Below are positions 7,679 to 16,920 of a stretch of 37,997 bases of DNA, piece by piece. Positions within the stretch are counted from its first letter, which is position 1. Each line of letters opens with the position of its first letter. The stretch lies in NCBI GenBank assembly GCA_026225055.1, contig JAMFSA010000160.1, forward strand, positions 1 to 37,997. Reading direction: 5' to 3'. Source of the stretch: Mucilaginibacter xinganensis. Lineage in GTDB: Bacteria > Bacteroidota > Bacteroidia > Sphingobacteriales > Sphingobacteriaceae. The position numbers were made by a program, and so were the translations under genes. Under the pieces are notes generated by a model. The model saw only the letters and a program-made list of their open reading frames with translations. It ran no database searches and had not been told where the DNA came from.

Positions 7679-8349
7679 AAAACGAAATACAACACAGCAA
7701 AAAACAAAACCTGTATCAACAAAAACACTGGCGCAACTACGCTTTGCTTCTTAAAACCGGATTTTTCAAATGCAAACAGCATTACTGCGCTCAACAGAAA
7801 CCAGCCGGCGTAATTGCTTAGTGGAATGGTATTATTTGCCCAATGCCAGTAATCCAATTTTACGGCAACGGGTTCTATCAGCAGATCCAGCAAAACCAAA
7901 ATAATCGCGCCGGTTATTACGCGACTAAAAACATTCCTGATCCTCAATTGCTGCATCAGCACACCGCATGAATAAATCAACAAAAACCAGTTTACGCCGA
8001 TAATTAAGGGGATGTCATAAAATTTCAATCCCAGGGTTTCGCCGTAGCTGTAATTACCGAATAACCAGTTTTTGTGTACGCCTATCCATTCTGCAACGTA
8101 CCCTACTATAAATACAAACAGTGCAAGTAGTAATATGCGATAATCCAACGGGCGGTGACTGGCAATGATCACGATCAGCATCAATAATATATGCCATGGT
8201 ACCAATTGCAAAAAAAGAGGCCGAAAAGATGGCATCGACAGGCCGATAAGCCCCACCGTATGAAAAAGCACAATAATTATAATGAGCGTTAGTTGTGCGC
8301 TTTTCGTTGATTCGTATGGTTTTGGTTTCAAATTTGGCGGCCCTTCCAT
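7675..8349 (-). CDS. cruF: CruF-type carotenoid 1',2'-hydratase (carotenoid biosynthesis membrane protein)
   Basis: CruF-family proteins add water across the terminal double bond of an acyclic carotenoid end, giving the 1'-hydroxyl later glycosylated in cyanobacteria and bacterioruberin-producing archaea. This 224-residue protein has about seven membrane helices and the family blocks GYVAEWIGVHKNWLFG, YDIPLIIGVNWFLLIYSC and DLLIEPVAVKLDYWHW, whose charged residues sit among helices. The start at 8349 overlaps the end of the glycosyltransferase by 22 bases, pointing to translational coupling; no other early ATG exists. The stop codon TAG lies inside the inverted repeat 7517-7678. The exact reaction is inferred from family and context. 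Confidence 0.82.
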   Translation of the reverse strand: MEGPPNLKPKPYESTKSAQLTLIIIIVLFHTVGLIGLSMPSFRPLFLQLVPWHILLMLIVIIASHRPLDYRILLLALFVFIVGYVAEWIGVHKNWLFGNYSYGETLGLKFYDIPLIIGVNWFLLIYSCGVLMQQLRIRNVFSRVITGAIILVLLDLLIEPVAVKLDYWHWANNTIPLSNYAGWFLLSAVMLFAFEKSGFKKQSVVAPVFLLIQVLFFAVLYFVL

Positions 8350-9416
8350 ACCGTGGTTTTAGTGAGGTATTTTTGTATGGCCACAAACGCTATCAGCATT
8401 AAGTTAACCATTTGCACCGGGTGTAGCAGCACATTGAGCCATGCATTCTGGCTCGCCGATAAGGAGATCATGATCCGGGTGAGGATAATCAGGCCCACCA
8501 TAAATAATATCAGCTGAAAATTTAAGGTCATCAGTACGATCATCGGGCCCCCAATAATTACCACCAGGTAAATAAGCAGCCACATAATACTATAATTAAA
8601 TGCCGCCAAAAAGTTTTTACTGAAGCCATTTACCGCATCGGTATAACCTTTATACATGCGGCAGCTGATCATGCCGTTTGCCAGCAACGCCTCGCCATTA
8701 TATTTTGCAGCTTTTACAAGTTTCATGATCTCTACATCCTCAACCACTTTGTCTTTAGCCTGCTTATGCCATTCGTGCTGGCGGTAAAGTGCTGCATCAA
8801 ACAACATAAACTGCCCGCTTGCCGCCGCTACCGAGCTGTTTTTAGTGAGATAAACCAGGCGCAGTGGTAACAAGTTTAATAATATAAAATGCATAAGCGG
8901 CACTACTATTTTTTCACCCAATGTATCCATTTGCTGGTTGGTAAACAAGCTTAATAAACCAAGCTTATACAGGTGCATACGGTGCACCGCGCTATTGATC
9001 AAACCATTATAAACCTGCTCATCAGCATCTAAAAACAAAAAATAATCACCTTTGGCTTGTTTAGCCAACTGGTGGCAGGCATAGTTTTTCCCCAGCCACT
9101 CGTACGGTAATTTTTTGCCTTTTATCACTTTAAAGTGTGGATGTTCAGCCGCGAAATCCGAACAAACCTGGTAGGTATTATCTGTTGAATCGTCATCCAA
9201 TATAATAACTTCATAATAGTCGTAATCCTGTTTTTGTATAGATTGAAGCAGACTTAAAATATTCCCTTCCTCGTTACGCACAGGTATTAATATAGATACC
9301 TGCTCGGTATAAGCCTTTTTTATATGCGGCAGCTTTGGGTTTGATATAAAATTAAACAGCGACACCGTGAAACGCAGTACCATAAAAAAGAAAGTAATAA
9401 ATATGGCTATGATCAC
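8328..9416 (-). CDS. Family 2 glycosyltransferase, probably acting on a carotenoid (CruC/CruG/CrtQ-like)
   Basis: The 362-residue protein has an N-terminal membrane helix, a GT2 domain (about 38-260) and three or so C-terminal helices. GT2 marks are VSILIPVRNEEGN, the DDDSTDNT nucleotide site at 74-81, the metal-binding DAD at 130-132 and the VVEDVE acid motif near 230. The overall plan resembles membrane glycosyltransferases that modify carotenoids. In a cyanobacterial case known to me, cruF and the GT2 gene cruG are neighbours, and the same pairing is seen here. The start is a GTG at 9416 that overlaps the acyltransferase stop as GTGA; an ATG at 9383 would cut into the first helix. The sugar donor cannot be told. 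Confidence 0.8.
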   Translation of the reverse strand: MIIAIFITFFFMVLRFTVSLFNFISNPKLPHIKKAYTEQVSILIPVRNEEGNILSLLQSIQKQDYDYYEVIILDDDSTDNTYQVCSDFAAEHPHFKVIKGKKLPYEWLGKNYACHQLAKQAKGDYFLFLDADEQVYNGLINSAVHRMHLYKLGLLSLFTNQQMDTLGEKIVVPLMHFILLNLLPLRLVYLTKNSSVAAASGQFMLFDAALYRQHEWHKQAKDKVVEDVEIMKLVKAAKYNGEALLANGMISCRMYKGYTDAVNGFSKNFLAAFNYSIMWLLIYLVVIIGGPMIVLMTLNFQLILFMVGLIILTRIMISLSASQNAWLNVLLHPVQMVNLMLIAFVAIQKYLTKTTVWKGRQI

Positions 9417-10045
9417 TGTTCTATATCTATTTCAGTTTGTACCTGTTTTGCCCGGTCGTAATATTGCTGATAAGCGCTTTGCAATTCATTAATAGTTTTA
9501 CCGGCAAAACTTTCACTGGCTGGTTTTAAATAAACGGTTGCTGTGGGCTTTTTGTGTTTAAAGTATTGCACAAATGCTGCGGCAAACACCAATTGAAAAC
9601 TGCCCTGCGCTTGCTTTATTATCCGCATTACCCCTTTTTCAAAATTTATGTCATTTACAAAATTGGGATACAGCTTTCCTTGCGGGAATATTACCACCAT
9701 GTTTTGCGGATCATTTAGCAGCTTTGCCGCGTAAGCCAGCGATACCAGCATATCCTTTGATCTTTTATTTATAGAAAAACCGCCAACATATCTAAAAAAA
9801 ACATTCTTCCTGGCTGTTTCTTCCAATATCATAATGTACATCTTTTTCCTGAACAAAAGGGTATTCACACAATATAATATCAGACTATCCCAGAAACTAT
9901 AATGATTGGCTATTAATAGTATGGATCTGTTTTTATCAGTTTCGATCTTATCGAACAGCAATTCATGAAAATGCCTGCCCACTATCCATTTTACATAATA
10001 GTGCATCATCCAAAATATAACAGGGTTCTTTTTGGGGTAGATCAT
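9413..10045 (-). CDS. PlsC-type lysophospholipid or glycolipid acyltransferase
   Basis: From the ATG at 10045 the product is 210 residues. The acyltransferase motifs are clear: NHYSFWD with the catalytic His48 and Asp53, GGFSINKR at about 88-95 and FPQGKLYP at about 120-127. PlsC proteins acylate lysophosphatidic acid, but related enzymes such as CruD acylate the sugar of carotenoid glycosides. Its position between waaA and the glycosyltransferase, with a GTGA overlap to the latter, makes a carotenoid glycoside ester a reasonable product, though ordinary phospholipid synthesis or lipid A acylation is not excluded. An earlier frame up to 10126 lies inside waaA and is ignored. waaA stops five bases upstream. 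Confidence 0.8.
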   Translation of the reverse strand: MIYPKKNPVIFWMMHYYVKWIVGRHFHELLFDKIETDKNRSILLIANHYSFWDSLILYCVNTLLFRKKMYIMILEETARKNVFFRYVGGFSINKRSKDMLVSLAYAAKLLNDPQNMVVIFPQGKLYPNFVNDINFEKGVMRIIKQAQGSFQLVFAAAFVQYFKHKKPTATVYLKPASESFAGKTINELQSAYQQYYDRAKQVQTEIDIEQ

Positions 10046-10050
10046 ATCCC

Positions 10051-11268
10051 TTACAGATTTATATGATCTACAATGGCTGCCGTAGCGCCGGTATGCTCCT
10101 GCACATACGTTGCCGCTTTTTGGCAAATGGTTTTGTAACGTTCCTGATCTTCCAGCAAATAGGCTACTGTACTTTTTAATTCAGCCTCATTATTGATGCT
10201 GTAGCCGGCTTGCAGGGCTACCAGTTCGTTGGCTTCCTTAAACCTGCTGTAGTTAGGGCCGAATATTACCGGTATTCCAAATGCTGCAGCCTCTAAGGTA
10301 TTATGTATCCCCACGCCAAAACCACCGCCAATATAAGCCAGGTTGCCGTATTGGTAAAGCGATGACAACATACCAATATTATCAATGATGAGTGTTTGGT
10401 AATTGGTAAGCGGCAAATGATCTGTTGCCAGCTGCGAATATCTTACAACTGATTGTAGTGGCAAAAGGCTGATAAGTTTATCGATCTTCTCTTCGTTTAT
10501 TTCGTGTGGAGCAAAAATAAATTTCCATCCAGTATAATCACGTACCAAAGCTGCCACTAAATTTTCATCATTGGGCCAGGTGCTGCCAGCGATAAAAACC
10601 TTGTGCCCATTTTTAAAATCGTTTATTTTTTTCAGCTCTTTCGGCTGCTGCGCGTTGGCCCAAACACGGTCGAAACGGGTGTCGCCGCTTACGGAAACAC
10701 GTTCAATTCCGAGGCCTTTAAGCAGCGCTACCGAACCTTCATCCTGCACAAAAAACCAGGTTACAAAACTTAATATTTTGCGGTGCAGGCCGCCGTACCA
10801 TTTAAAAAAAACTTGTTCAGGCCTGAAAATACCGGAGATGATATAAAGCGGTATCTTGCGCTTATTCAGCTCGTTAAAAAAGTGATACCAATATTCATAT
10901 TTGGTAAATACAGCTATATCGGGCTGTATGGCATCAATAAAATGCCGGGCATTAGCGGCCGTATCAAGGGGCAGGTAATATACCGCATCCGCAAGCGGAG
11001 TGTTCTTCCTGATCTCGTAGCCCGAGGGTGAGAAAAATGTGATCACTATCTTTTTATCAGGGTACTTTTCGCGGTAATATTCCAGCACCGGCCGCCCCTG
11101 CTCAAACTCGCCAAGCGAAGCAAAGTGGAACCAGATACTTTGCTCATATTTTTTATAGCTTATATTTCTTCTGCCAGCAACCCAAAGCTTTGCTTTTTCG
11201 TTAAAAAGTGACACCGCTAGAACAGTATAATAGTATAATTGTAAAGCGATATTATATATTAGCAGCAT
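10051..11268 (-). CDS. waaA: 3-deoxy-D-manno-octulosonic acid (Kdo) transferase
   Basis: WaaA moves Kdo from CMP-Kdo to lipid A precursor at the inner membrane. The 405-residue protein has a membrane anchor at 1-20, the N-terminal acceptor domain with WFHFASLGEFEQGRP (the Glu is the likely catalytic base), and a C-terminal nucleotide-sugar domain with FIAGSTWPNDE, FAPHE, GGGFGVGIHNTLEAAAFG and IPVIFGPNYSRF. The GxHNTLEAA block is the family signature. It is the first gene of the minus-strand run; the acyltransferase begins five bases after its stop. It faces ugd across 62 bases, a divergent promoter region where I see no clear consensus. Confidence 0.95.
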   Translation of the reverse strand: MLLIYNIALQLYYYTVLAVSLFNEKAKLWVAGRRNISYKKYEQSIWFHFASLGEFEQGRPVLEYYREKYPDKKIVITFFSPSGYEIRKNTPLADAVYYLPLDTAANARHFIDAIQPDIAVFTKYEYWYHFFNELNKRKIPLYIISGIFRPEQVFFKWYGGLHRKILSFVTWFFVQDEGSVALLKGLGIERVSVSGDTRFDRVWANAQQPKELKKINDFKNGHKVFIAGSTWPNDENLVAALVRDYTGWKFIFAPHEINEEKIDKLISLLPLQSVVRYSQLATDHLPLTNYQTLIIDNIGMLSSLYQYGNLAYIGGGFGVGIHNTLEAAAFGIPVIFGPNYSRFKEANELVALQAGYSINNEAELKSTVAYLLEDQERYKTICQKAATYVQEHTGATAAIVDHINL

Positions 11269-11330
11269 TAACTATGAATTATTATCTTCGTCGGGATAAA
11301 AGTAATAACAATAAATCACAATAAACACTT

Positions 11331-12641
11331 ATGAAAATAGCAGTAGTTGGGACCGGGTATGTTGGCCTGGTAACGGGAACATGTTTAGCCGAGACTGGCA
11401 ACCAGGTAATCTGTGTTGACATTAATGAGCAAAAAGTAAAAATGATGCAGGCAGGCCAGTTACCGATATACGAACCGGGATTGGAAGTGCTTTTTAATAG
11501 AAACATCAACGAAAATCGTTTACAGTTCACAACCAACCTTGCCGAAGCTATTGAAGAAGCGAAGATCATCTTTTTGGCGCTGCCAACGCCTCCAGGCGGT
11601 GATGGCTCTGCAGATTTGAGCTATGTTTTGGGCGCTGCTAAAGACATTGCCAAACTGATAAAGGAGTACAAAGTGATTGTTACCAAATCAACCGTACCGG
11701 TAGGCACGGCAGATAAAGTAACCGCAGTGTTAAAAGAAAATACTACATTAGAATTCGCGGTAGTATCAAACCCCGAGTTTTTACGCGAAGGGGTTGCGGT
11801 GGATGACTTTATGAAACCCGACCGCGTGGTTGTAGGTACTACAGACGAACGTGCACGCAAACTGATGGCTGAGCTATACGGCCCATATGTGCGCCAGGGT
11901 AACCCTATTATTTTTATGGATGAACGCTCATCAGAGCTTACAAAATATGCGGCAAACTCTTTCCTTGCCACCAAAATTTCGTTTATGAATGAGGTAGCCA
12001 ACCTGTGCGAATTGGTAGGCGCTGATGTGGATATGGTAAGAAGGGGTATCGGCTCTGACGATCGTATCGGCAAACGCTTCCTGTTTTCAGGCATCGGTTA
12101 CGGCGGCAGCTGTTTCCCTAAGGATGTGCAGGCGCTGGAAAAATCAGCAGCGGAAAACAAATACGATTTTAAAATACTTAACGCGGTGATGGACGTAAAC
12201 CAGATCCAGAAAAAAGTATTGGTTGAGAAAATGCGCGGTTATTACAAGGATGGATTAAAAGGCAAAAAATTCGCACTGTGGGGATTGGCTTTTAAACCTG
12301 ATACCGACGATATTCGCGAAGCACCTGCTTTATACATTATTGAAGAATTGTTGAAGGATGGCGCTACCGTTGTAGCTTTCGACCCTGAAGGCATGCCGAA
12401 CGTGAAGAAATTGTTGGGTGATAAGATCAGCTACTCTGAAAACCGTTATGACGCGCTTAATGACGCCGATGCATTATTGGTAGTAACTGAATGGCCAGTA
12501 TTCCGCACGCCCGACTTTACTTTTATGAAAGAAAAGCTGAAAGCCCCTGTTATATTTGACGGACGTAATCTTTACGACCTGGACAGGATGAAAGAATATG
12601 GTTTCTATTATAACAGTATAGGCAGAAAAGTAATCGCATAA
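11331..12641 (+). CDS. ugd: UDP-glucose 6-dehydrogenase
   Basis: This enzyme oxidises UDP-glucose twice to UDP-glucuronate using two NAD+. The 436-residue protein begins with the Rossmann motif [15 protein letters not shown], has STVPVGTAD and [15 protein letters not shown] in the middle, and the catalytic Cys261 in [12 protein letters not shown]. The C-terminal UDP-binding domain contains [17 protein letters not shown]. Its stop codon overlaps the start of the next gene as TAATG, so the two are translationally linked. The next enzyme decarboxylates UDP-glucuronate, so the pair gives UDP-xylose from UDP-glucose. Confidence 0.97.
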   Translation: MKIAVVGTGYVGLVTGTCLAETGNQVICVDINEQKVKMMQAGQLPIYEPGLEVLFNRNINENRLQFTTNLAEAIEEAKIIFLALPTPPGGDGSADLSYVLGAAKDIAKLIKEYKVIVTKSTVPVGTADKVTAVLKENTTLEFAVVSNPEFLREGVAVDDFMKPDRVVVGTTDERARKLMAELYGPYVRQGNPIIFMDERSSELTKYAANSFLATKISFMNEVANLCELVGADVDMVRRGIGSDDRIGKRFLFSGIGYGGSCFPKDVQALEKSAAENKYDFKILNAVMDVNQIQKKVLVEKMRGYYKDGLKGKKFALWGLAFKPDTDDIREAPALYIIEELLKDGATVVAFDPEGMPNVKKLLGDKISYSENRYDALNDADALLVVTEWPVFRTPDFTFMKEKLKAPVIFDGRNLYDLDRMKEYGFYYNSIGRKVIA

Positions 12642-13624
12642 TGGCAACAAGAAAAACAGTACTGATAACCGGCGCAGCCGGTTTCCTGGGCTCGCATCTG
12701 TGCGACAGGTTCATTAAGGAAGATTACAAGGTGATTGGTATGGATAACCTGATCACCGGCGACCTGAGGAATATAGAACATTTATTTAAGCTGGAGAATT
12801 TCGAGTTTTATAACCACGATGTTTCCAAATTTGTGCACCTGCCGGGTGAACTTGATTATATTCTGCACTTTGCATCACCGGCAAGCCCGATAGATTATTT
12901 AAAGATCCCGATCCAAACCCTAAAGGTAGGATCTCTGGGCACACACAACCTGTTAGGCCTGGCCCGTGCGAAAAAAGCCAGGATGTTGATCGCCTCCACA
13001 TCAGAAGTATATGGCGACCCGAACGTAAACCCACAGCCCGAAGAATATTGGGGTAACGTAAACCCTGTAGGGCCACGCGGGGTATATGACGAAGCTAAAC
13101 GTTTCCAGGAAGCTATAACTATGGCTTACCATACCTTCCACGGTTTAGAAACCCGGATAGTAAGGATATTTAATACTTATGGTCCACGTATGCGGCTGAA
13201 CGACGGCCGCGTACTGCCAGCTTTCATCGGCCAGGCATTGAGGGGCGAACCGTTAACCATTTTTGGTGACGGATCACAAACACGCTCATTTTGCTATGTT
13301 GATGATTTAGTTGAAGGTATATACAGATTACTGCACAGCGACTACGCGCAACCAGTGAACATCGGTAACCCGGATGAGATCACCATCAGGCAGTTTGGCG
13401 AGGAGATCATCAAGCTTACCGGCACCGACCAAAAGCTGATCAGCCTGCCATTACCTACCGATGACCCTAAACAAAGGCGCCCGGATATTACCAAGGCTAA
13501 AGCTCTACTGGGCTGGGAGCCTAAAATATCGCGCAGCGAAGGATTGAAGATCACTTATGAATACTTCAAATCTCTGCCTGAAAAGGAAATACTACATAAA
13601 GATTTTACCTATTACAACAAATAA
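12641..13624 (+). CDS. UDP-glucuronate decarboxylase (UDP-xylose synthase)
   Basis: An extended short-chain dehydrogenase of 327 residues that should convert UDP-glucuronate to UDP-xylose. It has [14 protein letters not shown] for NAD, the [10 protein letters not shown] block, the active-site pair Tyr149 and Lys153 in [11 protein letters not shown], and the [11 protein letters not shown] and [17 protein letters not shown] blocks that separate UDP-xylose synthases from GalE and RmlB. The N-terminal membrane segment of the animal enzyme is absent, as in bacterial forms. It starts on the last base of the ugd stop codon, and galE follows after three bases. Confidence 0.93.
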   Translation: MATRKTVLITGAAGFLGSHLCDRFIKEDYKVIGMDNLITGDLRNIEHLFKLENFEFYNHDVSKFVHLPGELDYILHFASPASPIDYLKIPIQTLKVGSLGTHNLLGLARAKKARMLIASTSEVYGDPNVNPQPEEYWGNVNPVGPRGVYDEAKRFQEAITMAYHTFHGLETRIVRIFNTYGPRMRLNDGRVLPAFIGQALRGEPLTIFGDGSQTRSFCYVDDLVEGIYRLLHSDYAQPVNIGNPDEITIRQFGEEIIKLTGTDQKLISLPLPTDDPKQRRPDITKAKALLGWEPKISRSEGLKITYEYFKSLPEKEILHKDFTYYNK

Positions 13625-13627
13625 GCT

Positions 13628-14653
13628 ATGGCTAAAATATTAGTGACCGGTGGTTTAGGGTTTATTGGTTCGCACACAGTTGTTGAACTGGTAAACGCAG
13701 GATATGAACCGGTAATTGTTGATAACTTATCAAATTCCTCTCCCAAAATATTAGATCAGCTTACAAAGATCATCGGTTTTAAACCTATTTTTTATAAAGT
13801 TGACCTTTGCGATGAGCACGCGGTAAAAAAACTGGCTGAAACCGAGCCCGATGTTGAGGGCATTATCCATTTTGCCGCTTTTAAAGCAGTAGGTGAATCA
13901 GTACATTTGCCATTAAAATATTACCGCAACAATTTTTATTCCATGCTTAATTTGCTGGATGCTTATGCTGGTAAACCCATCAACTTTGTATTCTCATCAA
14001 GTTGTACAGTATACGGTCAGCCTGATGTATTGCCGGTAACAGAAGATGCCCCTGTAAAAGCGGCGCAATCGCCATATGGCAACACCAAACAAATTGCCGA
14101 AGAAATACTGAAGGATATGATTGCTGCCGGTAGCGATTACAAAGTGGTATCATTAAGATACTTTAACCCGGTAGGCGCACATGAGTCGGCGTTAATTGGC
14201 GAACTGCCTATTGGAGTACCACAAAATTTAGTACCTTTCATAACCCAAACAGCTATTGGCAAACGCGAAAAATTAACCGTGTTTGGCAATAATTATGATA
14301 CCCCCGATGGTAGCTGCGTGCGCGACTATATTCATGTGGTTGATTTGGCTAAAGCACACGTTGCAGCGCTTAAATTAATGGAAAAATCAGAATTTAAAGG
14401 TTACGATGTTTTCAATATTGGCACAGGTGATGGTAGCACGGTATTACAGATCATCAATGCGTTTGAGCGTGTTACCGGTGTAAAATTAAAATATGAAATA
14501 GGCCCAAGGCGTGATGGAGATGTAGAAAAGGTATGGGGCGATGTAACTAAATCGACAAATAAACTGCACTGGAAAACAGCGCTTAATATTGATGATATGA
14601 TGGCCTCTGCCTGGGCCTGGGAGAAATATTTAGCTGAAACCCCTTTAGGCTGA
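13628..14653 (+). CDS. galE: UDP-glucose 4-epimerase
   Basis: GalE interconverts UDP-glucose and UDP-galactose (and often the N-acetyl forms). The 341-residue protein shows GGLGFIGSHTVVEL, IVDNLSNSS, FAAFKAVGESV, SSSCTVYG, Tyr150 and Lys154 in PYGNTKQIAEE, LRYFNPVGAH and RDYIHVVDLAKAH, all standard. It is three bases downstream of the decarboxylase, so ugd, the decarboxylase and galE form one operon that spreads a UDP-glucose pool into glucuronate, xylose and galactose donors. There is no linked galactose catabolism gene, which supports a biosynthetic role. Confidence 0.96.
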   Translation: MAKILVTGGLGFIGSHTVVELVNAGYEPVIVDNLSNSSPKILDQLTKIIGFKPIFYKVDLCDEHAVKKLAETEPDVEGIIHFAAFKAVGESVHLPLKYYRNNFYSMLNLLDAYAGKPINFVFSSSCTVYGQPDVLPVTEDAPVKAAQSPYGNTKQIAEEILKDMIAAGSDYKVVSLRYFNPVGAHESALIGELPIGVPQNLVPFITQTAIGKREKLTVFGNNYDTPDGSCVRDYIHVVDLAKAHVAALKLMEKSEFKGYDVFNIGTGDGSTVLQIINAFERVTGVKLKYEIGPRRDGDVEKVWGDVTKSTNKLHWKTALNIDDMMASAWAWEKYLAETPLG

Positions 14654-14685
14654 TAGTTGTTATAGGGCAGATTAAAGGATAGTAA

Positions 14686-15429
14686 ATGTTTGGTTTATTT
14701 AAGAGTAAAAAGAAATTAAAGAAGCATATAACGTTCAACTATGAATCGATCATGGTTGATATGCATTCGCACGTTTTGCCGGGAATTGATGATGGTGCGC
14801 AAACTCCTGAAGAATCGGTCGTTCTGATCAAAAAAATGATGGAGCTGGGTATTAGCAAAATTATTGCTACGCCACACATAATGGCCGATTTCTACAAAAA
14901 TACGCCTAAAACTATTGGCGACGCGCTTGAAATACTTCAGGCTGAGCTAAAAAAGGAAAACATCGTTATTGATATTGAAACGGCCGCCGAGCACTATTTT
15001 GATGAGTCGTTTGAAGGCCGTATAAACAGCGGCAATTTAATGACCATGGGGGATAATTACGTGCTTTTTGAATTTTCATTCATTAGCCTGCCTCCCAATT
15101 ATATTGCCGTAATACAAAAGATGAAAGATTTAGGTTATAAACCTATACTGGCACATCCCGAAAGGTATTCATATATGAACCTGGAGCAATACAAGATGCT
15201 GCACGACTGGGGGTGCAACTTTCAATTAAACACTATATCATTAACCGGCTATTATGGCAAGGACGTTAAAGCAGCTGCCGAATTGCTGGTTGATAATGAA
15301 TTAATTGACTTTATATCGAGCGATATGCACCACCCAAGGCATGCTGCCGCGTTTACCGATGCGCTGCGTACCACTTATATCGAAAAACTGCTGTTCGATT
15401 ACCCGCTTAAAAATATAATGCTGAAGTAG
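14686..15429 (+). CDS. CpsB/CapC-type tyrosine-protein phosphatase (PHP metallo-phosphatase)
   Basis: This 247-residue PHP-domain protein carries the family start DMHSHVLPGIDDGAQT with metal ligands His27 and His29, then ATPHIMADFY, AEHYFDE, FEFSF, LAHPERYSYM and SSDMHHPRH. Such phosphatases dephosphorylate the tyrosine-rich tail of the kinase that controls capsule or exopolysaccharide chain length (Wzc/CpsD type). No kinase, polymerase or flippase is in the window, so the partner must be elsewhere. It lies 32 bases after galE and is probably the last gene of that operon. The basic stretch KSKKKLKKH near the start may hold it at the membrane. Confidence 0.9.
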   Translation: MFGLFKSKKKLKKHITFNYESIMVDMHSHVLPGIDDGAQTPEESVVLIKKMMELGISKIIATPHIMADFYKNTPKTIGDALEILQAELKKENIVIDIETAAEHYFDESFEGRINSGNLMTMGDNYVLFEFSFISLPPNYIAVIQKMKDLGYKPILAHPERYSYMNLEQYKMLHDWGCNFQLNTISLTGYYGKDVKAAAELLVDNELIDFISSDMHHPRHAAAFTDALRTTYIEKLLFDYPLKNIMLK

Positions 15430-15431
15430 AA

Positions 15432-15553
15432 AGAATCAAGAGTTAAGAGTCAGGAATCAAGATCTTTTTAAAAGCCTTTTTTGATTCTTATACCCTGGTT
15501 CCTGGTTCTATCCTATATCCTTTCTTGATTCTTAAATCTTGGCTCTTGAATCT
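15432..15553. repeat. Inverted repeat between convergent genes
   Basis: Arms of about 31 bases at 15432-15462 and 15523-15553 are imperfect inverted copies built from the phrases GAATCAAGA and TCTTGATTC. The 60-base middle contains further copies (TTGATTCTTA) and CCTGGTTCCTGGTTC. The element fills almost the whole gap between cpsB (plus) and the permease gene (minus), where it may end both transcripts. Confidence 0.7.
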
Positions 15554-15555
15554 AC

Positions 15556-16797
15556 TTACTCGTATCTCAGTGCCTCTACAGGATCGAGTTTTGAGGCTTT
15601 TTTAGCGGGATAGAAACCCGATAAAAGACCGATTACGGTACAAACTATTAGTGCCACCACTATCCACAACCAGGGGATAACAAAGCTGCCTTTTGTTAAC
15701 AGTACAATAAGATTCCCTATCAATATACCAAAAAACACACCGAGTATGCCGCCTATAAGGCATATTACTATAGCCTCAATTAAAAACTGCTTGCGTATAA
15801 TGGCCGGGGTAGCGCCAATAGCTTTTCTTACACCTATTTCGCGGGTACGTTCAGTTACCGAAACCAGCATAATGTTCATTAAGCCTATTGATGCGCCAAT
15901 AAGGGTTATAAAAGCGATTGCCATACCGCCGATAGTCATGCCTTGTATTTGCCCGGATAATTGTTTTTCGATGGAATCACTGCGGTTGATATTAAAGTTA
16001 TTCTCATTTGATACCCGCAGGTCGCGTACATTTCTGAACAATGAGGTAGCCTCATCAATAGTAGCATTTACCGCTGTTGGGCTGTTTGCCATAATTGATA
16101 TGCTGAACGTTGGGTTCGAAACCGTATCAATCTGTTTTGCTCTCAGCACAGGTATAATACAATTCCTATCGCCAGGGCCAATGTTCGATGAACCCTTTGT
16201 GGCAAATACGCCGATTATCCGGAAACGGGTACTACCTATAAATATAGATTGGTTTACCGGGTCGGCCGTTTTAAAGAAACGTTTCTTTATCTCGTCGCCA
16301 ACAATCACCACGCTCTGCGCCTGGTCAAGCTCTGCTGATGAAAAGTTACGGCCCGATGCCAGCTTATAACCGCTAGTGAGTAAATAATTTTCGTTGCTTC
16401 CGCTGAAAGAAATATTGGGGTTACTCTTTTTGTTGCCATATTTTACAATCGCCGTGCCCGATAGATCGAGGTTAACGGCAACCAACGCGGGAAGCTTAAA
16501 AGTTTCCTTAAAACGGGTAGCCTGCTGATAGGTTATGGGTGGGAAAATTTTACGGTGTCCGCCATTACCAAAACCCAGGTCGGAGCCCCGGTTCTCAATA
16601 GTGAATGAGTTGGCCCCCAGACCTGCAAATGCCTCGGTAGTTTGCTGTTTAATGCCTTCTATTGCAGTTAAAATACCAACCAGCGCCATAATACCAATAG
16701 CAATAATTAAAGCCGTAAGCGCAGTGCGCAGCCTGTTCCCCTTTATAGAGTTTAGTGCTATGGCGATATTTTCTTTGTAGGTGGTTTTTACCGGCAT
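15556..16797 (-). CDS. FtsX/MacB-family ABC transporter permease
   Basis: The 413-residue protein has the MacB layout: one N-terminal helix (about 26-46), a periplasmic core domain (about 50-280), then three helices with the FtsX motif TREIGVRKAIGATP, ending YPAKKASKLDPVEALRYE. Such permeases act as mechanotransmission proteins, pushing substrates through a TolC-like channel or releasing lipoproteins. No ATPase, membrane-fusion protein or outer membrane factor is encoded next to it, so it must pair with an ATPase made elsewhere or be regulated separately. Its substrate is unknown. It stands alone between convergent cpsB and the FISUMP gene. Confidence 0.9.
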   Translation of the reverse strand: MPVKTTYKENIAIALNSIKGNRLRTALTALIIAIGIMALVGILTAIEGIKQQTTEAFAGLGANSFTIENRGSDLGFGNGGHRKIFPPITYQQATRFKETFKLPALVAVNLDLSGTAIVKYGNKKSNPNISFSGSNENYLLTSGYKLASGRNFSSAELDQAQSVVIVGDEIKKRFFKTADPVNQSIFIGSTRFRIIGVFATKGSSNIGPGDRNCIIPVLRAKQIDTVSNPTFSISIMANSPTAVNATIDEATSLFRNVRDLRVSNENNFNINRSDSIEKQLSGQIQGMTIGGMAIAFITLIGASIGLMNIMLVSVTERTREIGVRKAIGATPAIIRKQFLIEAIVICLIGGILGVFFGILIGNLIVLLTKGSFVIPWLWIVVALIVCTVIGLLSGFYPAKKASKLDPVEALRYE

Positions 16798-16920
16798 GGT
16801 ATCAATTTAAAAAACTTGCTGCTATGACTGTGTAGGGTAGCTGTTTGTTACAGTGAAGTTAGTGTTTATTTGCGGGATAATTATGTAATAGCGTTACTCA
16901 AATCGATACCACATTCTTTG

